DNA of 64,000 nucleotides, from NCBI RefSeq assembly GCF_004343505.1, contig NZ_SLXU01000001.1:186001-250000 (forward strand), given 5' to 3'. The notes below the pieces were generated by a model. It was given only the letters and a program-made list of their open reading frames with translations. It had not been told where the DNA came from and ran no database searches. Origin of the DNA: Rhodovulum bhavnagarense (GTDB lineage: Bacteria > Pseudomonadota > Alphaproteobacteria > Rhodobacterales > Rhodobacteraceae). The position numbers were made by a program, and so were the translations under genes. Below are positions 6,611 through 14,202 of the stretch, in pieces. Position 1 is the first letter of the stretch. Every line of letters starts with the position of its first letter.

Positions 6611-7637
6611 GTCCGTGCCTCGCCGCCTTGCCGTTACCATCGGGCCGAACCCGCCCGACCGCCTTGATAAGGCGCTTGCCCGAGATGTGCCAGAGGCTGC
6701 GGGGCTGACTCGTTCTCGCCTGGCAAAGCTGATCGCGCAGGGTGGTGTCAGCCGGGATTCGACACCGCTCACCGAGCCGCGCACCAGGGTAAGCGAAGGG
6801 GACATCATCCAGATCGTCATTGCCGAGCCTGCCGAGGTCTCTGCGCGGCCAGAGGATATCCCGTTGAGCATCGTCTACGAGGACATGGCCCTGATCGTCG
6901 TGAACAAACCTGTGGGAATGGTCGTGCATCCCGCGCCGGGCAACTCCTCTGGTACGCTGGTCAACGCGCTTCTGGCCCATTGCGGCGACAGCCTGTCGGG
7001 GATCGGCGGCGAGCGCCGCCCGGGTATCGTTCACCGAATCGACAAGGATACTAGTGGCCTTCTGGTCGTGGCCAAGACCGACAAGGCCCATGCGGGGCTT
7101 GCCGCGCAATTCGCCTCCCATAGCGTCGAGCGCCGCTATCGGGCGGTGGTCTTCGGCCTGCCCGATCCCGCGCAGCCGCGCCTGCGCGGCCTTGCCGGGG
7201 TCAGCGCCGAGCCGGGCGGAACTCTGCGCATCGCCACCCAGATCGGGCGCCATCGCACCGACCGCCAGCGCCAGGCGGTGCTGGCCACGGGCGGGCGCCA
7301 TGCGGTGACGCGGATGCGCGTGGTCGAGGCGTTTGGCACGCCCCCCGCCGCGGCGCTGGTCGAGTGCTGGCTGGAAACCGGGCGCACCCACCAGATCCGC
7401 GTACACATGGCCCATATCGGCCACGGTCTGATCGGCGATACGGTCTATGGCGGGCGGCGCAGATTGTCGGCGCACGCGGTCGGCGTGATGGCCGCCGCCG
7501 CAGCGGCCGCCTTTCCGCGCCAGGCGCTGCACGCCGCCACGCTGGGGTTCATTCATCCCGAAACCGGCGAAAGCCTGCATTTCGTGGCGTCCCTGCCACC
7601 CGACATGACGGGGCTGATCAACGCGCTGCGTGGCTGA
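6609..7637 (+). CDS. rluD: RluA/RluD family 23S rRNA pseudouridine synthase
   Basis: Makes pseudouridines in large-subunit rRNA. The 342-aa protein has an N-terminal S4 RNA-binding domain (LTRSRLAKLIAQGGVSRDS) and the catalytic block GIVHRIDKDTSGLLVVAKTD, where the aspartate of HRIDKDTSG is the nucleophile. GRTHQIRVHMAHIGHGLIGD near the C-terminus is also diagnostic. The start at 6609 (MSVPRRLAVT) is divergent from, and overlaps, the DUF6476-like start codon, so its promoter must lie inside that gene. RluD (positions 1911/1915/1917) is the likeliest member, but RluC-type specificity is not excluded. Confidence 0.9.
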   Translation: MSVPRRLAVTIGPNPPDRLDKALARDVPEAAGLTRSRLAKLIAQGGVSRDSTPLTEPRTRVSEGDIIQIVIAEPAEVSARPEDIPLSIVYEDMALIVVNKPVGMVVHPAPGNSSGTLVNALLAHCGDSLSGIGGERRPGIVHRIDKDTSGLLVVAKTDKAHAGLAAQFASHSVERRYRAVVFGLPDPAQPRLRGLAGVSAEPGGTLRIATQIGRHRTDRQRQAVLATGGRHAVTRMRVVEAFGTPPAAALVECWLETGRTHQIRVHMAHIGHGLIGDTVYGGRRRLSAHAVGVMAAAAAAAFPRQALHAATLGFIHPETGESLHFVASLPPDMTGLINALRG

Positions 7638-7731
7638 AACACTCCCGCAATCCTGCGTGAGTGGCTGACATATTCCCCGGTTTGTACCGGAATTACGTCC
7701 TTGCTTGATGTAAGGATAAAAGAACCAAAAC

Positions 7732-7759
7732 TTGAACCGTCCGGTTCAGTTGTTAGATT
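7732..7759 (+). promoter_or_regulatory. Candidate rpoH promoter with overlapping dyad
   Basis: TTGAAC (7732-7737), a 16-base spacer and TAGATT (7754-7759) form a possible promoter. A perfect dyad GAACCG-TC-CGGTTC spans 7734-7747, inside the promoter. The start codon lies about 55 bases downstream. Confidence 0.4.
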
Positions 7760-7814
7760 GATCCGCAAGGCCAAGGGAATTTACCCGCAAGATCGAGGGA
7801 GTGACAGGAACCCC

Positions 7815-8711
7815 ATGAGCACATATGCCAATCTTCCTGCCCCGTCGCCAGAGCAGGGGCTCAACCGCTATCTTCAGGAAATCCGGAAGTTTCCGCTTCT
7901 GGAACCCGAAGAGGAATACATGCTGGCCAAGCGTTGGGTCGATCACCACGACACCGAGGCCGCGCATCGCATGGTTACCTCGCACCTGCGCCTGGCGGCC
8001 AAGATCGCCATGGGCTATCGCGGCTATGGCCTGCCCCAGGCCGAGGTGATTTCCGAGGCCAATGTCGGCCTGATGCAGGCGGTCAAGCGCTTCGATCCCG
8101 AAAAGGGCTTTCGCCTGGCCACCTACGCGATGTGGTGGATCCGCGCCGCGATCCAGGAATACATCCTGCGGTCGTGGAGCCTGGTCAAGCTTGGCACGAC
8201 CAGCGCCCAGAAAAAGCTGTTCTTCAACCTGCGCAAGGCCAAGGCTCGTATCGGCGCGTTGGAAGAGGGCGACCTGCGCCCCGAGAACGTGGCGCGGATC
8301 GCCAACGATCTTAACGTCACCGAGGAAGAGGTCATCTCGATGAATCGCCGCCTGTCGGGGGGCGATGCGTCGCTGAACGCCATGGTGGGCGGCGGAGACG
8401 CCGACACAACGACCGAATGGCAGGACTGGTTGGAAGACGAGGATGCCAACCAGGCCGAGGCCTATGCCGAGCGCGACGAACTGGAAAGTCGCCGCGCCCT
8501 TCTGGCAGAGGCGATGGGCGTGCTCAACGACCGAGAAAAGGACATCCTGGTACAGCGGCGCCTGCAGGATCAGCCCGTAACGCTGGAAGAGCTTTCAGGC
8601 CTCTACAATGTCAGCCGTGAGCGGATCCGCCAGATCGAGGTGCGCGCCTTCGAAAAGCTGCAAAAACGCATGCAGGAGCTGGCGCGCGAAAAGGGCATGG
8701 CGCCTGTCTGA
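7815..8711 (+). CDS. rpoH: RNA polymerase heat-shock sigma factor (sigma-32)
   Basis: Directs RNA polymerase to heat-shock and related stress promoters. The 298-aa protein begins MSTYANLPAPSPEQGLNRYL and carries the region 2 block HLRLAAKIAMGYRGYGLPQA, ATYAMWWIRAAIQEYILRSW, the RpoH box QKKLFFNLRKAKARI, and the region 4 helix-turn-helix TLEELSGLYNVSRERIRQIE. The GTGACAGGAAC leader contains a weak AGGA ribosome binding site. Rhodobacterales often hold two RpoH copies; this sequence resembles the RpoHI type. An in-frame start 38 codons upstream is rejected because it precedes the family N-terminus and covers the promoter region. Confidence 0.95.
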   Translation: MSTYANLPAPSPEQGLNRYLQEIRKFPLLEPEEEYMLAKRWVDHHDTEAAHRMVTSHLRLAAKIAMGYRGYGLPQAEVISEANVGLMQAVKRFDPEKGFRLATYAMWWIRAAIQEYILRSWSLVKLGTTSAQKKLFFNLRKAKARIGALEEGDLRPENVARIANDLNVTEEEVISMNRRLSGGDASLNAMVGGGDADTTTEWQDWLEDEDANQAEAYAERDELESRRALLAEAMGVLNDREKDILVQRRLQDQPVTLEELSGLYNVSRERIRQIEVRAFEKLQKRMQELAREKGMAPV

Positions 8712-8795
8712 CCCCACCGCAAGGTTGCGGCAGGTCAAGGCGCGCGCCGCGTATTTTTCCTAGGCTGTCAGTCGGCAAACAGAAGGAGTGACAGG

Positions 8796-9230
8796 ATGAA
8801 ACCCGTGCGAACCCTTATACTGATCGCCAGCGAGCACCAGGCGCGGCTATTGTCCAATGACGGGCCCGGTCTCGGGGTGAACGAGGTGGCCGCGTTCGAC
8901 AAGCCTGGACAGGCGCGCTATGCCGATACGCCCGGCCGCGGGCAGGCCGCGCCGGGCACTGCGCGTCACGGGTTCGACCGCTCGTCGTCCGAGCGGGAGC
9001 AGAACCGTGAAGCCTTTGCCACCGATGTCTTGGACATCGCCGGTCGTGAATGGGGCCGCGGCGGCTATGATCGCTTCGTGCTCAGCGCGCCGCCGGAGAT
9101 GCTGGGGGCTTTGCGCGCGCGCCTCGATGGGCCGTTGCGCGATGCGCTTGCCGGCGATCTGAACAAGGATCTCCTGGGGGTTGAGATCGCCGACCTGCCT
9201 CGCCATTTCGAGGATGTGATCGTTTTTTGA
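8796..9230 (+). CDS. Host attachment protein family (baeRF-like)
   Basis: A 144-aa soluble protein, MKPVRTLILIASEHQARLLS at the start, with ADTPGRGQAAPGTARHGFD and an ending GVEIADLPRHFEDVIVF. This layout (nucleotide-like N-terminal strand, central R/H-rich loop, C-terminal DLxxH/F) matches the Host_attach family (PF10116), named from an Agrobacterium plant-attachment gene and related to archaeal release-factor-like folds. The role outside plant hosts is unknown. The ribosome binding site AGAAGGAG lies eight bases upstream. It follows rpoH in the same direction and could be stress-linked. Confidence 0.8.
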   Translation: MKPVRTLILIASEHQARLLSNDGPGLGVNEVAAFDKPGQARYADTPGRGQAAPGTARHGFDRSSSEREQNREAFATDVLDIAGREWGRGGYDRFVLSAPPEMLGALRARLDGPLRDALAGDLNKDLLGVEIADLPRHFEDVIVF

Positions 9231-9278
9231 ACCGGGGCCGCGCTGGACCGGTCCTTGGTCCTAGCCATGGAGGCACGC

Positions 9279-9575
9279 ATGACCGATGCACCTGATCCGA
9301 CCTCGAACCCTTCGCCTTCGCTCAAACCTGTCGACAAATCCGCAGCCTGGCGCCGTGGTGCCTGGATGCTGGTCTTGTTGATCCTGTTCTCGATCGCCCA
9401 TTCCGTTCTCGCGGCGACGGCGGTCCTGCAATTTGGCTGGCTGTTGTTCACGGGCAAGGCAAATCCGAACATTTCCGATTTCGGTGAAAAACTTGGAAAC
9501 TGGCTTGCAATGAACGCGCGCTTTCAGGCGGTGGCAAGCGAGGACAAGCCTTTCCCGTGGAACGAATGGAAATGA
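9279..9575 (+). CDS. DUF4389 membrane protein
   Basis: A 98-aa protein starting MTDAPDPTSNPSPSLKPVDK with one long hydrophobic region (about 27-55, WMLVLLILFSIAHSVLAATA, then VLQFGWLLFTG). The ending NAFRF-like NARFQAVASEDKPFPWNEW is typical of DUF4389 proteins, whose function is unknown. The start at 9279 is preferred to an in-frame start eight codons upstream because GGAGG sits five bases before it. It converges on pepF. Confidence 0.8.
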   Translation: MTDAPDPTSNPSPSLKPVDKSAAWRRGAWMLVLLILFSIAHSVLAATAVLQFGWLLFTGKANPNISDFGEKLGNWLAMNARFQAVASEDKPFPWNEWK

Positions 9576-9624
9576 CCGGACGGATGGGGGCTCTGCCCCC
9601 GTCGCCCGTATCCGGGCGACTCCC

Positions 9625-9696
9625 CCGGGATATTTGACCCAAAGCATTTGACGCAGGAATGCCTCGAGGCCCTGCTTTGGTCGAAATATCCCCGCC
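9625..9696. repeat. Inverted pair of the dispersed GGRTATTT element
   Basis: Two copies of the dispersed intergenic element face each other. The plus copy is at 9627-9644 (GGGATATTTGACCCAAAG); the minus copy is at 9671-9693 (read on minus: GGGGATATTTCGACCAAAGC). Together they form an imperfect 22-base stem with a 27-base loop between the convergent DUF4389 and pepF genes, suited to a bidirectional terminator. Confidence 0.65.
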
Positions 9697-9745
9697 GGAG
9701 GCTTCCACGCGGCGCCCTCGATGGGCGGTCGCGTGGAAGTTCGTC

Positions 9746-11569
9746 TCAGGCCTCCATCGCCTCAAGCTCGTCGATCATGCCTTCGATCATCGACAGCCCC
9801 TTGCCCCAGAAGGCCGGGTCACTGGCATCCAGCCCGAAAGGCGCCAGAAGATCCTTGTGGTGCTTGGAGCCGCCGGCCTTGAGCATGTCGAAATACTTGT
9901 CCTGGAAATCCGCGCCGCTTTCCTCGTAGACGGCGTAAAGCGCGTTCACGAGGCCATCGCCGAAAGCATAGGCATAGACGTAGAAGGGCGAGTGGACGAA
10001 ATGCGGGATGTAGGCCCAGAAGGTTTCATAGCCCTCCATGAACTCGAAGACCGGGCCGAGGCTTTCGCCCTGCACGCTCATCCAGATGTCGTTGATGTCC
10101 TCGGGGGTCAGTTCGCCGCCGCGCCGCGCCTCGTGCAGCTTGCACTCGAAGTCGTAGAAAGCGATCTGTCGGACGACCGTGTTGATCATGTCCTCGACCT
10201 TGCCTGCCAGCAGGGTCTTTTTCTGCGCCGATGTTTCGGCGCCCGCCAAAAGCTTGCGGAAGGTCAGCATCTCGCCGAAGACGGAGGCTGTCTCGGCCAG
10301 GGTCAGCGGGGTTGAGGACAGGAGTTCGCCCTGGCCGGCGGCCAGTACCTGGTGAACGCCATGGCCCAACTCATGGGCCAGCGTCATCACGTCCCGCGGT
10401 TTGCCCAGGTAGTTCAGCATCACGTAGGGGTGTACGTCCGTCACCGTGGGGTGGGCGAAGGCGCCGGGCGCCTTGCCGGGCTTCACGCCCGCGTCGATCC
10501 AGCCCTTGCCGAAGAACGGTTCGGCGATCTCGGCCATTTTCGGCGAGAAATCGGCATATGCGTCCAGAACCGTCGTCTTCGCCGCCTCCCAGTCCACGGT
10601 TTTCGGCTCTTCGATGGGCAGGGGGGCGTTTCGGTCCCAGACCTGAAGTTTCTCCAGCCCCATCCATTTGGCCTTGAGCGCGTAATAGCGATGCGAGAGG
10701 CGCGGATAGGCGGTGACGACCGCGTTGCGCAAGGCCTCGACCACCTCGGGTTCGACATGGTTGGCCAGGTGCCGCCCGGTCTGCGGGGTGGGCATTTTGC
10801 GCCAGCGGTCCTCGATTTCCTTTTCCTTGGCCAGCGTGTTGTGGACGCGGGCGAAGGTCTTGATGTTGGCGCCGAAGACGCTGGCCAGTTCGCGGGCGGC
10901 GGCCTCGCGCTTCGCACGGTCGGTGTCGGTCAGGAAGTTCAGCGTGCCCTCGATGTTGTAGGCCTCGCCCTCCACCTCGAATTCCAGCCCGGCAATGGTT
11001 TCGTCGAAGAGCTTGTTCCAGGCGGATGCCCCCACGACGGACTGGTCGTGCAGGAACTTTTCCAATTCGTCCGACAACTGGTAGGGGCGCATCGCGCGCA
11101 GCCGGTCGAATACGGGTTTATAGCGAGCCAAATCGGTATTCGCGGCAAAGAGCGAATCCAGCCGTGCATCTTCGATCCGGTTGATTTCAAGCGTGAAAAA
11201 GACCAGCGGTGTGGTAAAGGCAGTGATCTTGTCCTGGCAGTCGGACAGGAACTTTGCGCGCTCTGCATCCATCGTGTTCTGGTAATAGCGCAACCCGGCA
11301 AAGGACATGATCCGTCCCGAGATCCGGTCGATCGCCTCGTAACGGTCGATGCAGGTCAGCCAGGCGTCGGCGTCCAGGTCGGCCAGCTTGCCCTCGTAAT
11401 CGGTGGCGAAGGCGGCGCATTCGGTTTCCAGCCAGCCCATGTCGCGGGCGATTTCGGGCGCGTCGGGGGCTGCGTAAAGATCGCCGAGATCCCATTCGGG
11501 CAGCCTGCCCAGATCGGCGCCTCCGCTGGCATTTGCGTCGTGGACGGGGGCGGGCGGGGTGATGCGCAT
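9746..11569 (-). CDS. pepF: M3 family oligoendopeptidase F
   Basis: A cytosolic zinc metallopeptidase that cleaves short peptides. The 607-aa length is normal for PepF. The zinc site HELGH is at residues 399-403 within MTLAHELGHGVHQVL, and the third ligand region is LAETASVFGEMLTF about 27 residues on. The C-terminal YAYAFGDGLVNALY segment is also typical of the family. The start ATG at 11569 has a GAGGTTTCCC leader. Transcription leads away from the convergent DUF4389 gene. Confidence 0.95.
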   Translation of the reverse strand: MRITPPAPVHDANASGGADLGRLPEWDLGDLYAAPDAPEIARDMGWLETECAAFATDYEGKLADLDADAWLTCIDRYEAIDRISGRIMSFAGLRYYQNTMDAERAKFLSDCQDKITAFTTPLVFFTLEINRIEDARLDSLFAANTDLARYKPVFDRLRAMRPYQLSDELEKFLHDQSVVGASAWNKLFDETIAGLEFEVEGEAYNIEGTLNFLTDTDRAKREAAARELASVFGANIKTFARVHNTLAKEKEIEDRWRKMPTPQTGRHLANHVEPEVVEALRNAVVTAYPRLSHRYYALKAKWMGLEKLQVWDRNAPLPIEEPKTVDWEAAKTTVLDAYADFSPKMAEIAEPFFGKGWIDAGVKPGKAPGAFAHPTVTDVHPYVMLNYLGKPRDVMTLAHELGHGVHQVLAAGQGELLSSTPLTLAETASVFGEMLTFRKLLAGAETSAQKKTLLAGKVEDMINTVVRQIAFYDFECKLHEARRGGELTPEDINDIWMSVQGESLGPVFEFMEGYETFWAYIPHFVHSPFYVYAYAFGDGLVNALYAVYEESGADFQDKYFDMLKAGGSKHHKDLLAPFGLDASDPAFWGKGLSMIEGMIDELEAMEA

Positions 11570-11716
11570 GGGAAACCTCTTTGTTGTGTTTGCACTAGAG
11601 ATAGAGTGCCGGGGTAGGGACCTTCAAGGGACATGGGGCCGGTCGTGCCGCATGGACAGCGGGCCCGGCTGTCTCTAGGACGGCCACTGACATTCCAAGC
11701 CGTCCGAGGATTTCCG

Positions 11717-12232
11717 ATGACAACCTGTTCGCTGTGCGGCGCCGAGGGCGCGTCCGATTACACCGTGGCCCCGCGCGAGGACGTGATCGCGCTTTGCGAC
11801 ATCTGCCGTACCGCTGCGCAGGCGGGGCCGCAGGATGGCCCGCATTGGCAATGCCTGCACGAAGCGGTCTGGAGCGAAATTCCCGCCGTGCAGGTCGTGG
11901 CCTATCGTCTGCTCAAGGCGCTGGATACTGCGCCCTGGGCGCATGAGCTTCTGGATATCGCCTATCTCGACCCTGAACTGCTGGCCTGGGCCGAGGCCGG
12001 CCTGTCGGGCCAGCCCGAGATCATCCATCGTGACAGCAACGGGGCGGTTCTTGCATCGGGTGACACGGTGACGCTGATCAAGGATTTGCCGGTCAAGGGA
12101 GCGGGCTTTACCGCCAAGCGTGGCACGGCGGTGCGCAACATCTCGTTGGTGCAAGACAATCCCGGCCAGATCGAGGGCCGCGTCGAAGGCCAGCGTATCG
12201 TCATCCTGACCGAATTCGTTAAGAGGTCGTGA
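11717..12232 (+). CDS. PhnA domain protein (YjdM-like)
   Basis: A 171-aa protein. It begins with a zinc-ribbon MTTCSLCGAEG (CxxC), has a second CDIC pair around residue 30, and ends with the PhnA C-terminal SH3-like domain (SGDTVTLIKDLPVKGAG, then RGTAVRNISL and EGQRIVILTEFVKR). Despite the name, proteins of this family are not shown to degrade phosphonates. The start at 11717 has GAGGA six bases upstream; an in-frame ATG 28 codons earlier lacks one. It diverges from pepF and converges on the lipase gene. Confidence 0.9.
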   Translation: MTTCSLCGAEGASDYTVAPREDVIALCDICRTAAQAGPQDGPHWQCLHEAVWSEIPAVQVVAYRLLKALDTAPWAHELLDIAYLDPELLAWAEAGLSGQPEIIHRDSNGAVLASGDTVTLIKDLPVKGAGFTAKRGTAVRNISLVQDNPGQIEGRVEGQRIVILTEFVKRS

Positions 12233-12296
12233 ACGCCGCGCGGGCGGACTCGTCGAGGCCTTCGCCCATGTGCGGGATGCCATGGCGCGCGGGGGC

Positions 12297-13250
12297 TCAG
12301 GCCGGGGCGGGCTGGCTGGAATGGGTGCGGAAATGCGCAGCGGTCATGTCGAAGACGCGGCTGCGGATTGCCGGCCGTTCCATCATCACCTCGTGACGCG
12401 CGCCCTCGATGAGTTCCAGCCGGCCGCCTGGCCATCCGGCCATCCGGTCGCGAATCGCCTCGGGGCAGACGATCCTCTCGTCGGTGCCGAGCCATGTCAG
12501 CGCAGGGCAGGCGGGGGCGGGCAGGCGTGCCAGGTCGCGCAATTCGCGAAGCGCCTCGTGCAGCCAGGTCAGGCTGGGGCCGTTCAGCACCAGTTCGGGA
12601 TGTTCGATCAACTGGTGGCGCATGTAGGCGAACATCTCGGGGTCGCTGGTCAGGTCGTTATCCTCGAACGCGTTTTGCAACACGAAGCCATCGCCGGCCT
12701 TGCCCGGGGTGAAACAACCGCCCAGCCCCAGCGGGCGGCTTGCGGCGCTGACCAGCCAGGCCGCTGGGCGAAGCAGTGGCGGCATCAGGATGCCCCACAT
12801 CGGCGCGGTAAAGACGGCGGCGGCGACATCCAGCCCGCGCATTAATGCGCGCAGCCCGATCGCCCCGCCCATCGAATGCCCTAACAGGAAAAACGGTCTG
12901 GGCAGATCCAACGCCAGCGCGGCGGTGTAAACGGCGTCAAGGTCGCGCTGATAGGCGTCAAAGCGTTCGACATGTCCTACCCGCGGATGGTCGTGCAGTC
13001 GGTCGGCCAGACCCTGACCGCGCCAGTCCACCGCCAATGTCGCCAAACCGCGCGCCCGAAAATCGACCGCGGCTCGGCCGTATTTCTCGGCATATTCGGT
13101 GCGTCCGCAGGCGAGCAGGACCGTACCACCGGGCGCATCCCGACCCCAGGCGGCGATCCGCAATCGCACGCCGTCCGAGGCCCTCAGCCAACGTGCAAAC
13201 CCGTCCGACGGGCCGCAGGCGACATCCGAGAACAGCGGCGCAGGGCCCAC
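12297..13250 (-). CDS. Alpha/beta hydrolase (lysophospholipase/monoacylglycerol lipase type)
   Basis: The 317-aa protein has the nucleophile elbow GHSMGG (in FFLLGHSMGGAIGLRALM), an early strand TVLLACGRTEYAEKYG and DWRGQGLADR, the usual oxyanion/aspartate layout of the PldB/monoglyceride lipase group. The catalytic histidine is likely in GARHEVMMERP near the end and the acid in TWLGTDERIV. It follows the SCP2 gene by 11 bases, so both are probably one transcript: a lipid-binding protein and a lipid hydrolase. Confidence 0.85.
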   Translation of the reverse strand: MGPAPLFSDVACGPSDGFARWLRASDGVRLRIAAWGRDAPGGTVLLACGRTEYAEKYGRAAVDFRARGLATLAVDWRGQGLADRLHDHPRVGHVERFDAYQRDLDAVYTAALALDLPRPFFLLGHSMGGAIGLRALMRGLDVAAAVFTAPMWGILMPPLLRPAAWLVSAASRPLGLGGCFTPGKAGDGFVLQNAFEDNDLTSDPEMFAYMRHQLIEHPELVLNGPSLTWLHEALRELRDLARLPAPACPALTWLGTDERIVCPEAIRDRMAGWPGGRLELIEGARHEVMMERPAIRSRVFDMTAAHFRTHSSQPAPA

Positions 13251-13261
13251 CGTTTGGACGC

Positions 13262-13549
13262 TCAGGTAAAGATCTGGGCCAGCTTCATCGCCATGCCCAT
13301 ATCGCCATCGATCCTGAGCTTGCCGGTCATGAAGGCCGCGGTGGGGTTCATGTCGCCCTCAAGCATGGCACGAAAGGTGTCAAGCGTGGCGCTGAGGGTT
13401 ACGTCGGCATCCGCCTCGCCAAGCCGTGCGCCTTGCGAATCGATAACGATGGCGCCCTCGTCCTCGATGTCGAACTTTGCCACCCCCTCGATGCCGCCGT
13501 CGATTTTCTCGCGCAGCACCTCAAGCGCCTTTTCCAGGGTCTCGCTCAT
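13262..13549 (-). CDS. SCP2 sterol-binding domain protein
   Basis: A 95-aa single-domain protein of the SCP2 family: MSETLEKALEVLREKIDGGI at the start, then KFDIEDEGAIVIDS, LSATLDTFRAMLEGDMNPTA and AFMTGKLRIDGDMGMAMKLA. The last two blocks are the classical SCP2 lipid-tunnel signature. Such proteins bind sterols or fatty acyl chains. The start at 13549 has GGAGGAA seven bases upstream; longer in-frame starts run into the promoter region shared with the divergent TPR gene. It is the first gene of a two-gene operon with the hydrolase. Confidence 0.9.
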   Translation of the reverse strand: MSETLEKALEVLREKIDGGIEGVAKFDIEDEGAIVIDSQGARLGEADADVTLSATLDTFRAMLEGDMNPTAAFMTGKLRIDGDMGMAMKLAQIFT

Positions 13550-13619
13550 TACTATTCCTCCGAAATGTGATCGCGGGGCTGTCGCCGGCCCCGCGAAACG
13601 CGCTAATGTCCCACTTGTT

Positions 13620-14180
13620 ATGGCTATGACGTCGTCACTTCTCAATGCTTTCGTTGCGGCATGTTTCGCGGCGGCCTGCCATGGCGCGCCTGTTCATGCC
13701 GACGTGTCCCGGACGGACGCCTTGCTGGAAGAGTTGCGCCGGCCCGATCTTCCGAATTGGAAAAATGTCGAAGAGGCGCTTTGGTCGGAGTGGTCGAAAT
13801 CGGGGTCGGCGGCGATGGATCTTCTGCTGGAGCGTGGCCGCGCCGCCATAGAGGCCGAGGATTGGGGCATGGCGATCGCGCACCTGACCGCGCTCACCGA
13901 TCATGCGCCCGGCTTTGCCGAGGGGTTCAATGCCCGCGCCCTGGCCTATTTCAAGTCGGGTCTGTTTGGCCCGGCACTGGACGACCTGGCCCGTGCGCTG
14001 ACGCTCAACCCTGATCATTTCGCCGCGCTGATGGGCCTTGGGACCATCCTCGAAGACACCGGGCGCGATGCTGCCGCGCTTGCCGCCTACAGGGCGGCGC
14101 GCGCTATACATCCCCACGATCCTGACCTAGAAGAAGCCGTGAACCGGCTGGAGCCCAAGGTATCTGGTCAGGCGCTCTGA
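13620..14180 (+). CDS. Exported tetratricopeptide repeat protein
   Basis: A 186-aa protein with an N-terminal signal peptide (MAMTSSLLNAFVAACFAAAC, probable cleavage after HADV or GAPVHA). It has three TPR-like units in LLERGRAAIEAEDWGMAIAH, FNARALAYFKSGLFGPALDD and LMGLGTILEDTGRDAAALAA. It probably acts as a periplasmic scaffold; partners are unknown. Two ATGs (13620 and 13626) are possible and neither has a good ribosome binding site. It starts a co-directional run TPR - helicase - S4 - ferredoxin - carD. Confidence 0.8.
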   Translation: MAMTSSLLNAFVAACFAAACHGAPVHADVSRTDALLEELRRPDLPNWKNVEEALWSEWSKSGSAAMDLLLERGRAAIEAEDWGMAIAHLTALTDHAPGFAEGFNARALAYFKSGLFGPALDDLARALTLNPDHFAALMGLGTILEDTGRDAAALAAYRAARAIHPHDPDLEEAVNRLEPKVSGQAL

Positions 14181-14202
14181 GGCGTGGGCGAAAGGGCAGC
14201 GA

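Noticed and set aside
11717-12232. PhnA as a phosphonate-degrading enzyme
   Set aside because: The PhnA/YjdM domain is not the phosphonoacetate hydrolase of the same name, and no phosphonate genes are nearby.
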